From Atriophallophorus winterbourni (Eukaryota > Platyhelminthes > Trematoda > Plagiorchiida > Microphallidae), in the NCBI GenBank assembly GCA_013407085.1, contig JACCGJ010005397.1:22298-86297 (forward strand): 64,000 nucleotides of DNA, in the 5' to 3' direction. The position numbers and the translations under genes are program-made. Below are positions 9,908 through 20,639 of the stretch, piece after piece; the stretch's first letter is position 1, and each line of letters begins with the position of its first letter. A model generated the notes under the pieces. That model was not told the origin of the DNA, did not search any database, and saw nothing but the letters and a program-made list of their open reading frames with translations.

Positions 9908-12700
9908 AATGTCATTTGTGAATCTGGGAACCTGGAAGGTCCGGTCCATTCTTCCTGGATTTCATGACGACGTCCCAAATATCAGAGGTGTAAGAAAATA
10001 TGTTGTGATTAAAAATTACTTAGAGAAGCTGAATTTCTACGTCGCTACCCTGTAATACTTGTGATTAACAGACACTTGTATGCTAACAGAAAGAGGTTAC
10101 ACATTTGTTTTCGAAAAAAAGGGGTTCTGATGAGCCTCTGCTGCATGGAGTTGGGTTTGCCGTGAGAAAAGTCCAATTAAAAGCAGCAAAAACAAGCAGC
10201 CGTGAGAGCAAACGGATCTGAACTTCAAATCTGAGGTGCATTAGTGGTATCATTACGTTGGTCAAGGTTTATCCACATACGCTATCTGCGACACTGCTCG
10301 AAAACACACCTTTAATCATAAACTCACAAAAACTGTGAAGAGGTATCGGTTGATTTCAATGCCAGAAAAGAGGCAGATTACGAAACTTGGCAAAACTGTC
10401 TCGGAAGGTTCGGTGAAGATCAAATCAGTGAAAATTAGCAATGTCGTTAGATACTTTGCACACAGTTAAGTCTTTGTGTCAGTAAAATATCATACAAACA
10501 AAAACAGTATAAATTCTCGTGGAAACATCCTCGCTCTAATCATTGGCCTCAGCTTGTTCTCATTCTTGTGGGTTGTGCTCATCACCAGATCACATCAAAG
10601 CGCACATTGCGACACTCATCATTCACTGGTCTGTGCAAAACTAAATATTCCCCACACGAAATTACACAGCACAAAATTGTCTACTAAGCCTTGGAAGACG
10701 TCACTCGCATGTGCGAACCTAATATAGCTGCGCGATTTGCAAAATCCTTCATAGCCGAGTTTAAAAAGACAGCACCACTCGAATTGGCTTTAGAAAACTG
10801 GGAATCGATAAAATGCTGCATATGCCGAGATTTCCTTGCCACCTTCGGCCCAAAGAAAGCTAAAACGAGCAAAAGCTAATGAGATGACTACTATTCTGGA
10901 TTAAAAAAGGGTCAGCTTTCTCGATGTTCAAATGCATGCAAACAGATAAAATATTACGAATAATGTCCAAAAGACTGCAAGACGATATGTAAATGACTAT
11001 TGGACGGAAATTAGCATCAGCTGCGGATACTGGACATTTTTTACGGTATGTATTATGGGATCAAGAGTACCATTTGTCCAAACAAAATTAAAACGGCTCT
11101 CATTATGTCTGTATCTTGTAAATCTATTGTTGACAAATCTCAACAGATGGAAATATAGGGAAGTTGACTTCTATTCCTTTTACACAAGGTACAGTTGAAT
11201 TTTACCGTATGTACTTTAAAATGTCGAGTGGTTGCCGACCATTGCATATCTAGATATCCCCTACTTCTGATGGGGTCAATGCGCAATAGACCGCTTAGCG
11301 AATGTGAATGCCTCTGGTGACGACGGAATATCACATGAGCTCATCAAATGCTGAAGAACAGCATTATTGCAACCTCTCTGTCATTTACTTCATTTAGTTC
11401 TCACTGTCATTTACTTCAGTGCTGAAATGAAGTGTGTCCCACAATAGATGCGAGACACAAATATGATAACGCTATTTGAGTATACGGGTGATATCGGCGA
11501 CTGCAACAATAACTGAGGAATATTCCTTCTTTATGTTGTAGTATAATAGTTTGCTAAAGATTTACAAATCCGGCTACACGTTTTAGCTGTAAGAAGTTAA
11601 TCAGAATCAGTGTGGCTTCCGCAAGGTAAGATCAACCGTTGACATGATCTTTTCATTGAGAAAACTTCATGGAAAATGTCGGGAAGAACTTATGCAGTAA
11701 AACGCCGTTTTTATTGATTTAACGAACGCATTCGACTACGTCAGCAGAAAGGGTGTTCTCAAAATAGCTAATCAGATAGGCTGCCCCCCAAGGCTGCTCA
11801 AACTCCTTATTTTATTCCAATCAGACGTGAAGGGCTCAATCCAATTGAACGGTTTCAGTTCGGAAGCTTTCGAATTTAGCCCAGAACTCAAACAAGGGTG
11901 TGTTCTGGATTCCATGATGTTCGGCATTTTCTTTGATCTGCTTCAAAAGCACGCTTTTCGGACGACGACAGAAGGCATTTACCTACGCACGCGAAGTGAT
12001 GGCAAGCTTTTAAAATCAAAACGGTTAAGAGCACAAACCAATGCACGGGATGTGCTGAAGCTTGACTCGCTGTTTGCGGAAGATACAGCCATTATTGCTT
12101 ACTCCCAGGAAAACCTCTATTCGCTAATGGACTGTTTTTCGTCGGCAAGCGAAGACTTTTGATAACAATCAGCATGAGAAAGACCAAAGTCATCATTCAA
12201 GGGACTGCATCGTCTCCCATCCTCACTGTTGGAATCTGTCAGCTTGAATCAGTATACCATTTTACATACCTTGGTTCAGCCATTGCCAATAACCTCTCGC
12301 ACTACACGGAGATTGATGAGCGGATTGGAGTAGCGCCAGTCATTCTGTTTTGATTAAACTCTCGTGTTTGTGGTAACCGCAAGCTGACTGTAAATACAAA
12401 GATGATGGTATTAAGCGCATGCGTACTGAATGCTTTGCTGTACGGCATTGAAACCTGGACCATCCACGCAAGACACGAGCGGAAGCTTAATGTTTTGCAT
12501 CTTCGAAGCATCCGTCGTAACTTGAACATATCGTGGATTGGTAGCAAGACCAATGCTGAACTGCTTTCAAACGCTAGTATATAGAGCATGTCCACCCAAT
12601 TTTGAAAGTGCCACAATCTGTGACTTGGTCATATCTACAGAATAGAAAATGGACGTTTTCTGAGAGAGCTACTCTATGTTGGCCTTCTTCGGTCGATGTC
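9908..12700 (+). mobile_element. Decayed RTE-clade retrotransposon (left copy)
   Basis: One open-reading-frame type element in pieces. The EN start is at about 9909 (NLGTWKVRSILPGFHDDVPN), the EN end near 10590 (HQSAHCDTHHSLVCAKLN), and the linker at 10691-10879 (ENWESIKCCICRDFLATFG). RT pieces follow: GDDGIS near 11310, NQCGFRK near 11610, FIDLTNAFDYVS near 11715, FAEDTAIIAYS near 12080 (active-site DD changed to ED) and YHFTYLGSAIANNLS near 12250. The C-terminal ALLYGIETWTIHA follows near 12430. Numerous stops and frameshifts make it inactive. The right-arm copy (49780-52596) differs at many positions. Confidence 0.8.
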
Positions 12701-12751
12701 GATCATGGATGTACATAACATACGCATGTTTTTTCATGTTCTACAGCTCTT

Positions 12752-12795
12752 TATATATATATATATATATATATATATCATATATATAATATGAT

Positions 12796-12827
<32 letters not shown>

Positions 12828-13129
12828 TAATATCTATATATATATGCCACTATTTCCACAGCGGGAGGGTCATGCGTACTGAGGGGATACACAGAGGATG
12901 CGTGTTTCCAATTACGTATAGATGGCGACACGCGTCGGTTGATCTGGAGTTGGCGCGTGCCATGTTTCTCCAAAGCGGGAGGTGATACGATGTGTTTTCA
13001 TGTTTCTACACTCTTATATTATATATATAATATAGAGATATATATATATATATATATATTATATTATATATATATAATATATAATTCTATATATTATATA
13101 TATATAGATATATATAGATTATATAGAGG
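12752..13129. repeat. (TA)n tracts around a first SINE-like unit, left arm only
   Basis: Long TA-rich runs (about 12752-12846 and 13018-13125) enclose a unit at 12846-12985 that begins ccactatttccacagcggga. The unit is a diverged second copy of the one at 13126-13290. The right arm has only one unit and a short TA run (49746-49763), so this interval is an arm-specific expansion or a loss on the other side. Confidence 0.75.
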
Positions 13130-13500
13130 CCACGATTTCCACAGCGGGAGGTTCATGCGTACCGAGGGGATACTCGGAGGATGCGTGTATTCCAAATTAC
13201 CGTATAGGATGGCGACACGCGTCGGTGATCTGGAGGTGGCGCGTGCCACGTTTTCCAAAGCTGGAGGTGCTTGTATACCTGAGAAGTGAGAAGAAGAAAA
13301 TCTCTCTGGTGCGTGGGTTTATGGCCACGACCGAGTCATGGTGAACTGTTCAAAAAGCTTGCACGGGATATACCAAGCGATAATAACGTGTTAAATACCC
13401 GCCGTTCCGGACTCTACTCACTGTGGAGATGGCGGATTGCGGGTAAATACTTGATGTACACGTGGTTATTATCACATATGGTGGAGTTGCCATGAAAGTG
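13126..13500 (+). repeat. SINE-like repeat unit linked to (TA)n (left copy)
   Basis: Starts ccacgatttccacagcggga, contains ggatggcgacacgcgtcggt, and continues to about 13495. Its upstream flank (gtcggtcgatgt ... catgttctacagctctt before the TA run, 12690-12750) also occurs alone at 22050-22110, so this is a dispersed family. There is no coding potential beyond TA-translated shadows. It may be a SINE or the 3' UTR of an RTE element. Confidence 0.55.
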
Positions 13501-13529
13501 TCATGCTGCCCGTACCCACTGGCTTTTGG

Positions 13530-14720
13530 TTATACAACTTTTTCCGTAACAAAAGTAACGCAAGCACGAATGCCACGATGGAAAAGATTGCGTATGGTGT
13601 GACTAATGCGCAGCAAGATACAATCGTCAGCATTTCTGATTTGCCTCCATACTTTTATATCGTCAGCAAACAAAACCATCTTACTATCATTTGTTAGTGG
13701 TATATCGTTCATATAGACTAGAAACAGTATTGGTCCAAGCACTGAGCCTTGTGGAACTCCGCTAGTGACATCGATGTTCTTCGATAATAGGCCGTCCACA
13801 CGAACTCGGATGTGTCTGTTGCTGAGGTTATCTCTTAGCAATTCGTATAGTCTTCCAACAACACCGTGTTTTCTTTAGCTTCTTCAAAAGTAAATTGTGA
13901 TCAACTCTGTCGAACGCTTTAGAAATGTCCAGGTAGCACGCATTAATACAGCCCCCGCATCTACAATCCTCGTCCAATCGTCTAAGCTTGCCAGCAAATT
14001 TGTTAGACAAGATCGATTTCTGCGAAATCCATGTTCGGCAACTGCCAAAAGTTGATTCGTTTCCAGATGTCGCAAGATTTATGCGGTTATTATTCGCTCA
14101 AAAACGTTTGATACCGAAGACAGCATTGTCACCTGCCTGTAATTTTTAACTTCAGAACGGCAACCACCTTTGTAAATGGGTATTATTTGTCCCAGTTTCC
14201 AGTCTTGTGGCACTACACCAGCTTGGAGAAAATTATTAAACATGCAAGATAGAGGTTCAGATAGCTGCGCATGGCAGGTTTTGGGCAGCTTTGGAGTTAT
14301 CTCGTCTGGTCCTGGAGATTTCTTTACGTTTAATTTTTGTAAGTACTGCGCTACCACCATCGGAGTAATCAACACTTCACTCAAGGTCAGTCGGTCAAGT
14401 CGAACGATTGGTTCCTGATCAGGCTCCATGGATTCCGGCGCAAAAACTCCGGCATAAATGTCTGCTAACAGGTCAGCGGTCTGATTTATGGATTCTGTGA
14501 AGCCGGACGACGTTTTCAGGGCAAAGACTCCTGGTTTAATATTTGTTCTATCGTTTACAATTCTATACAAGAGCTTCGGATTCTGGTGCATCTGAGTAAT
14601 CAAATGCGATTGCAACGCTTGTTTATCATCTCGAATTAAGCTGATAACTTTGTTTCTCAGTCGTGTAAATTGTGCCCAAGAATCAGCTGTGTTGGTAGCC
14701 TTGTGAAACTCTCACGCTAC
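13530..14720 (-). pseudogene. CR1 reverse transcriptase fragment (left copy)
   Basis: The RT domain reads on the minus strand through KSPGPDEITPKLP, IIPIYKGGCRSEVKNYRQVT, a stop and frameshift near 14070, then CYLDISKAFDRVDHN, another frame break near 13870, then DVTSGVPQGSVLGPILFLVY and the active-site box FADDIKVW near 13660. The coding sequence stops resembling RT after ADDC near 13612, so the thumb and C-terminus are replaced by unrelated sequence. It is part of the minus-strand CR1 reaching to 17965, and near-identical to 48160-49344. Confidence 0.85.
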
Positions 14721-14801
14721 TGCCCTTTGTTTCATCCACTTTTTAGTCCTGCTTTGTAGTAAAAATTTATTTCGTTGAGACGTTTTCTTCAAAGCAAACA
14801 T

Positions 14802-15640
14802 TTAACGTTCCTCCAATATAGATTTGAGGTGCTGTAAGAGAGATCGCCAATGACTATCCGGATCGGAGTAATCCAGTTGTGCGAAACTAGTGCTTTGTAA
14901 CTCGGCACACGGAGCACGGTAGTTCACCATTCTGACGCATTTTGTCCCGTCACTATTGCGTCTAGCGCTACAAACGTACTCGAATTCTAGGACAACGTGA
15001 TCGCTTCGTCCGATCGGCGGTTTATAAACGATATTCTCAACAGCTGTGGGATCTGATGTAAGTATAAGGTCCAAGGTAGACGGTTGGTCTGATCCTCTCA
15101 TACGAATAAATCCAAAAACGTTGTTATAAAGGAGCGCGTAATCAAAAACGGCTCGAAGTGCATTTTCAAGTGCCTGTGATGGATGATCATTCCGGCTATA
15201 GAGCTGGGGAAAGTTGAAATCCCCCATTATTAATATTTGGGTATTGTATCGCGTTGTTACATGGCACAAAGCATTAATCAGTTTATTGTTTAGATCGAGA
15301 GTTGCTGTTGGAGAACTATAGATCACTCCAATAATGCATTGGTCTCCTGAAGTAAGAGTCAGAGAAAACCAAAGTGTGTCAGTGATATCAAGGTTCACCT
15401 CGTTCATAGCTCTACAGATAAACGATTGCTTGAAGTAGAATGCTGCTCCTCCGCCATCGCCTAAACGGTCACGCCGGAATAGAGACATGTTGGGCAAAGA
15501 GAGTTCATTATCAGACAATGAGGCATGGAACCACGTTTCTGTTACTGCAACTATGTCTGGCGCCGTTTCATTAAAAATCTCGGACAATTCGATTAATTTG
15601 TTGAAAAGGCAATTTGCGTTTTTATAGATGTACTTAATCG
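14802..15640 (-). pseudogene. CR1 endonuclease domain (left copy)
   Basis: 261 codons of an APE-like endonuclease read from 15587 downward: VTETWF (catalytic Glu), MGDFNFPQLYS (Asp and Asn), STLDLILTS, and GRSDHVVLEFEYVC with the Asp-His pair. In this clade the domain nicks target DNA for target-primed reverse transcription. Motifs are intact here but the frame is closed soon afterwards. A few residues differ from the right copy: TLWFSLTLT here and TLWCSLTLT there, where the Cys form is the family norm. Confidence 0.85.
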
Positions 15641-17323
15641 TATTTTTCGTGAGTAATGACGGGGTGTAAACCGAAGTTATTGGTCCGGCTTCTTTGGATG
15701 GTAAAACATGTGTGCGTCCTATTGGTCGACGACGGCTTGAATCGACAGTCCGACTCGATTTGAGCCGGACCTACGACGTTTTGAAATGCATTGATTTCCT
15801 CCATTTGGATGGAAACGCTGCTATCCGCTATCTCCAAACGGGAGAGTGTTTGACTTGGTTTGGGTGGGCAAAGTATAACATCCTTGAGTAGTGATCGTTT
15901 TCCTTTTGTCCATTCCGACCTTACTATTTCAGCCATAGCGCTGGTCAAGAACGTAATCTACAGAGGTTTCGGTCCATCCCCCTTGTATTTTAGCGAAAAA
16001 GGAACTCGAAAAGTGTCCACAACAACGGCATTAAAAATATCGAGAGAACACACAATGTAGCGCCTTGTTTGACGTCGTGCTCTAACGTTTCCTGATTCGA
16101 TGCTCTAGAGGTATTTTCTGGTACACCAAGTAGAACTATGCTTCGCGATACCGTTTGTTCCCTGGCTTTCAAGCTGCCCTTCCTTTCCCACCATTGTACA
16201 TCGGGATATATGCGGCAGTTTGAGTCGGAATCTGACTTGAGTAGGTATGCATTCAGCAATACGTTCTCGATATCAGCCTCGCATTTTAGTGTTACCTTGA
16301 GCAAGCGAGGGTGACCAATATGAGGTAAAGTTGAATGGCGGGTTAGACGAGTCACTTTTTCTACGTTTACGAGTTCAATTTTCAATCGGTGACAAAGCTC
16401 AGAACATTTCTCGACATCGTGTTTCTGTTTGCTATCAAACAGGCTTTCTTGGGACTCGCTGACATTCGTACATATCACGTTCAGCGTGTATGGGGTGTTC
16501 TTTTTGCGTATCGGAAAGTCAGGCGTTTTAGCATTAAAAACCTTTGTGGCTTGACTTTGTGAGTCGGGTACAGCAGTTCTGGTGTGTACCGCTGAAGTCG
16601 ACCAAAACAGCATATCTCTGTGAGAATTTCCTACTTTTGTGGTCGTTTTAGCTGATTCCAAAACAGGAATAACCCTGTTTTTTTGTTTTTTGGCACACGA
16701 ATAGCCTTAGCCTTAGATTCCGTCAATGGTGGTTCCGAAATCGTTGTATTGATATGATGGTTTGCATCAGTGATCACTTGCGTACTCACATGATTTACCA
16801 ACATTTCTTCCACACGTCGAAGGCCCAACTCCAAACCGGCCATTCTATTTTCTAATTTTGTTTCAAAAGTATCGGCTTTGTGTAAAGATGTAGCTCTGCA
16901 ACGAACACAGATATAGCATGCACCTGGAACCATTTCATTATTCATTAATGCTATCGAGTCAGGGGCTAAAGTGCGGTCGCATTTACCATGGATTTTACCC
17001 ATACACAGATAACACGTTATTACTTTACGCGCCAAGGGACTCACCGGTTGTTCGCATGCTTTGCACGTAACTTCGGGACAATTCTGCGAGTCGAGATTCG
17101 TCCTATCAGCTGGGCCGGCCGTGACCATTGTTGCGTTCGCCGGAGCCAGGCCCTTGGCAATGAGGTCAAGTTGGTTCGATGTCGCTGCCACAGTTTGATC
17201 GATCGATTTTGTAGTCCGTATGTTCGTTCTCATGATGCGGTCAAACATGTTAGTAGCCTGAATTGGGTTGTTCGGCTGTGACGGGTTTTTGTTCGACGGG
17301 TCGAGGTGGCTGTTATGGAACAC
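15634..17323 (-). pseudogene. CR1 ORF1, frameshifted (left copy)
   Basis: Starts at 17323 with MFHNSHLDPSNKNPSQPNNP. The PHD-type finger C-K-A-C...C-Y-L-C...H-G-K-C...C-Y-I-C-V-R-C follows at about residues 85-145. The frame breaks near 16675-16690 in an A-rich run, resumes at 16661-15990 (LNVICTNVSESQESLF, then ENVLLNAYLL), and breaks again before 15948-15634. The right copy is open across the A-run (443 codons), so the first break is private to this arm. Confidence 0.8.
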
Positions 17324-17965
17324 GTGATTTCGTCACCGTATTCCCGATTAGTCGAGAAGCAGGCAGCAATATATCTTGCTGTCGTCCAACCGATGTGATC
17401 TCCTTGTCAGGTCTTTCCGACGGATACAGTGTAAGCTAATATCGATTGAATCGTATTACCATTGTTGCTCCATGGAGTTGCGGAGAGTACGCACTTAACG
17501 TTTCGCAGCAAGCGTACGCTGTATATGATGGGGAGACCCGACAGATCCGTTTGACGAACACAACATATGTTGCTGGCATCCGTCTGGACTGGTCGGGATT
17601 AGGACGATAGTCTAATGTGCCAGTCTGGAGAAACGTTCATGAATGCTTAATCGCGATGGATCAAACGGTGGATAGTTGCACAGTCCGAAATGCGTGAGAA
17701 TACAGTGGCGATGGTCCAGGAATGAAATCCGAAACAAACCTGGATATACAGTGGTGATGAGATCACAAATGAGTGAAACAAGAATAACGTACTTTCAATG
17801 ATGACCATTATGTTCAACTTTGTGAATATTTCTAGAGACTTCGTACTGTTGATTTGTTGCAGTAGTAGTAGTAAGGATATTTTACAGTAGAGTGGTTGAA
17901 AATATAGCGACGGTTGTTGTGAATATGCAAGTGTTATATATGTCACTAAAAGTAAGACAATCAAA
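17324..17965 (-). mobile_element. 5' UTR of the minus-strand CR1 (left copy)
   Basis: Directly upstream of ORF1 on the minus strand and mirrored at 44913-45553. A 105-codon hydrophobic frame (17647-17964) is present in both arms but overlaps the element's leader and shows no coding hallmark, so it is treated as UTR. Confidence 0.5.
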
Positions 17966-18597
17966 TCGTTTTCTTTAGCCAGTTTTCAATAAAACGCAGC
18001 GAGTTGTTGGCACATTTCTATTCACAGCAACTTGAGTCATCAGACTAAATTATTCGTTGTACTGTAGTCTGTCCACAGTATACCATAAGCTGAAAACCAC
18101 AATACGCCTCGTGAAGACCCGTTCATGATATCATTGACGAATACATAGTTTCTAAATGTGACTAAATCGCAGCGATGTTAGTAAGCACAACTAAGCATTT
18201 TTATACGGATTCGTCAAGTATTAATTCCATAAAGCTGGAGAGGGGAAATGATTTTCATACGAAAACATCTTAAGGCAATGCCATCATCAATCTTATCTTC
18301 CAAATATGAATTGTTTGAGAGATCATATTAGTAAAAAATTGCTAATTTCACAAAGTACTCTGCGTGAGTCAATCATTTAACGCACTCTTAATCGCCATCC
18401 TACTTTTACTAATTTAAGGATCGAGGGGTAACAGAATGTGATGTTGAAAGGCACATTACTTTAATCTATTTCGTGATATATACAGACGGAGTATTTAATG
18501 CTACCCTTCGAATTCGACGAAAAAACCACAGATATGTAATTACGTCAAACGGTATACAAAGACTGTTTCAAGGCTCACTGAACCTGATCTTACTGTC
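17966..18597. other. No gene recognised
   Basis: AT-rich; no splice-bounded exon, transposon motif or RNA gene seen. Mirrored at 44280-44912. Confidence 0.5.
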
Positions 18598-18637
18598 ACC
18601 ACCTGACGATGGCAAACAGCCTGAAACCGGTAGTGGT
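18598..18637 (+). ncRNA. Hammerhead ribozyme, CTGACGA variant (left copy)
   Basis: Stem I ACCAC (18598-18602) pairs perfectly with GTGGT (18633-18637). Core CTGACGA (18603-18609, an allowed base at the variable position), stem II TGGC-AAACA-GCCT (its closing pair is a T-T mismatch), GAAA (18623-18626), minimal stem III CCGG, and triplet GTA (18630-18632). It shares an upstream ctgatc-tactgtc flank with the hammerhead at 2423, so both belong to one dispersed family. The mismatch at the closing pair of stem II may weaken activity. Confidence 0.65.
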
Positions 18638-18731
18638 ATGTAAGGGATGGGGATGTGAGCACCACAATACTTTGGTATACAAAGACGTTTTGCACGCCCT
18701 CTGAAAGACCGTCTCAAGGAGAAGCCAACTA

Positions 18732-18923
18732 ATGTTTGACATCAGTAAAAATACGGCCAGCGGTATCACGGTTTTGCTGAACAGAATATTTCGTCAGTTC
18801 ACAATTGAAGCCATCCGACGAATTATAAATGATTATATCTATCCAACGATAGAGTACGCAGAGCCCTTTTGGGCACCGTCTCTGCGTGAAGACATTGCCT
18901 TGTGGGATGTTTTTTACCACTGA
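18732..18923 (+). pseudogene. CR1 RT thumb fragment (left copy)
   Basis: 63 codons including LLNRIFRQFTIEAIRRIIND and YIYPTIEYAEPFWAPSLRED, equivalent to LLRRIFGRFSK and NTYIRPTTEYAVQAWSPWL in the central CR1. It is a short isolated piece and lies just downstream of the hammerhead at 18598. Confidence 0.75.
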
Positions 18924-19084
18924 TTAGTTGATTAAATGCAACAAATTTCAATAACAAGCGTGCATGGCCATACTAGGATTGACCGATTTCACACGAAGGA
19001 GATAAACGAGCGACAGGACCCTGAAATCTAAAGTGCTGCAGATAGAAAGTCCTCAAATATGCGACTTGATAGAATGCAGTTAGC

Positions 19085-19360
19085 ATGAGAACCCATGAAG
19101 TCATTCAAATTGTCTTGTTATACAGCAAAGAATATTCGATTATAGACGGCATTGCTTCTGTGGAAATCACTATTACAGGATATTTTGAAGGCTACCACGA
19201 TCCAAGATTTCAATTCGAACCTAGATTGTTATATCTAAGAGCACTTCACTGTCGTCCCTTTATATTGACCTCATATGAACCCACGCAAACCAAGCACCTC
19301 AATTTAGTTTCGATTGCACCCTCTATATATTTTATAGTTGTTATTCAATGGTGCATGTGA
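19085..19360 (+). CDS. 91-codon conserved frame of unknown nature (left copy)
   Basis: Open frame kept in both arms with two amino-acid differences (MRTHEVIQIVLLYSKEYSII ... IVVIQWCM). No family recognised, no splice sites or promoter evident, and it lies between transposon fragments. It could be a relic of a gene or a chance frame carried by the recent duplication. Confidence 0.2.
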   Translation: MRTHEVIQIVLLYSKEYSIIDGIASVEITITGYFEGYHDPRFQFEPRLLYLRALHCRPFILTSYEPTQTKHLNLVSIAPSIYFIVVIQWCM

Positions 19361-19679
19361 AGCGATTGCTATATTTCCCACAATGTAATCTTGATTCTTG
19401 ATTCTTGATTACGGTTATGTGAAGACCTGTCTATTATACATGAAGGAGTATATAAATGCGCAAGACTGCAGTCTATCTGTGCATTTAAATGTGGGAACGT
19501 TGAGAGCAATGGAGACGGATAATTTTAACTTGAGGACAGTCATACAGAAGAAACAGTGTGTGCAGAGTGAGAAGCAAATCAAAGTAACTCGAGTTACCAA
19601 ATCGAAATGAACAATTACCCAGAAACGTTCCTTGTTCTCTAAAGTCTTCCAGGTCCATGTACAAGTGTTAGTTCATAGA

Positions 19680-19810
19680 GTTTTATCCGAATCTCAACAT
19701 GGCTTCCGCTGGAAATAACCAACTGTTGACATAATATTCTGCTACGACAACTTTAAGAACTTTGTCGAGAACAGTGAATATAATAAAACGCTGTCGTTAT
19801 TTAGTTACCG
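19680..19810 (+). pseudogene. RTE reverse transcriptase scrap (left copy)
   Basis: SESQHGFRWK, a stop, then TVDIIFCYDNFKNFVE corresponds to the NQCGFRK-STVDMIFSLRKL block of the decayed RTE near 11610. Mirrored at about 43010-43130 (minus). Confidence 0.55.
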
Positions 19811-19829
19811 AATACATTGGTTTACTTAA

Positions 19830-20616
19830 GTTGGCGTTACATTTTGACAGCAGCATCAGTTGTTGCGCTTTATTATCCCCTCGAATAAATGAATTCACTT
19901 TGTTGCGTAACATACGGAAATGTTGTTCTTATCTGACTTCAATTTGAGAAATTATATATGTACGTTTCATTGCGAGTCAGGGCTCATATGGTTAGTATTC
20001 CAAAGCGAAATCTGCACGACCGATTTACTCAAGGCTAATTCATCTACCCAGCGAACCACCCCATTCCGAGCAATAGATTGATCTGTACTGCAAATATAGT
20101 TGAATTAAATCACGGAATGGTCAGTAAGACCTGGCAATGCCTGGATTCCGATAGCATCGGCAGATTGTTCTCCCGAAGTAAACACCAAATCCAAGACGAA
20201 TGGACGGTCAGAAGCTCTTCTCCGAATGTAATCAATAAAATGTTGGTTTAAAGGGACTGAATCTAGTACCTCTCTACATCGGTATTCTGTAGTTTTTGTG
20301 GAGTGAACGTCTCTGAAAAAAGGTTAGGTAGGTTAAAATCGGCCATCATAAGTATTGTACGATTCCGTTGATGAAGGCGAACGGTAGACTACACAAATCA
20401 ATCAAACTTCGCCGGATATCGGCGTTAAAGAACAACAAATCGTATTCTCGTTGGTGAATTCTGATTGTCCACTTTTAGGCACTGGAGGCTATTATTATAA
20501 TAAAGAGAAACGCCGCCAACAATTCCCTCTTGATCGTTCCTTATCAGATTCATATTTGGAACGGATATCTCCGTTTCGATTAATTTAGAAGAATACCATG
20601 TTTCTGTATTTCCCAT
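19830..20616 (-). pseudogene. CR1 endonuclease remnant (left copy)
   Basis: Reads NTETWYSSKLIETEISVPNM at the top (20616 downward), a degenerate MADFNLP near 20345, LDLVFTS near 20190 and ITDHSVI near 20115. About 60-100 bases present in the right copy (near 42340) are missing here. Frames are broken throughout. Confidence 0.75.
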
Positions 20617-20639
20617 AATATCAGGTGGCTAGTGCGAGC

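Noticed and set aside
10083..10265. Minus-strand 60-codon frame
   Set aside because: Antisense of the RTE endonuclease region (ERGYTF, VGFAVR-like traces on the plus strand).
12734..13289. Frames rich in Ile-Tyr repeats
   Set aside because: Translations of the (TA)n tracts.
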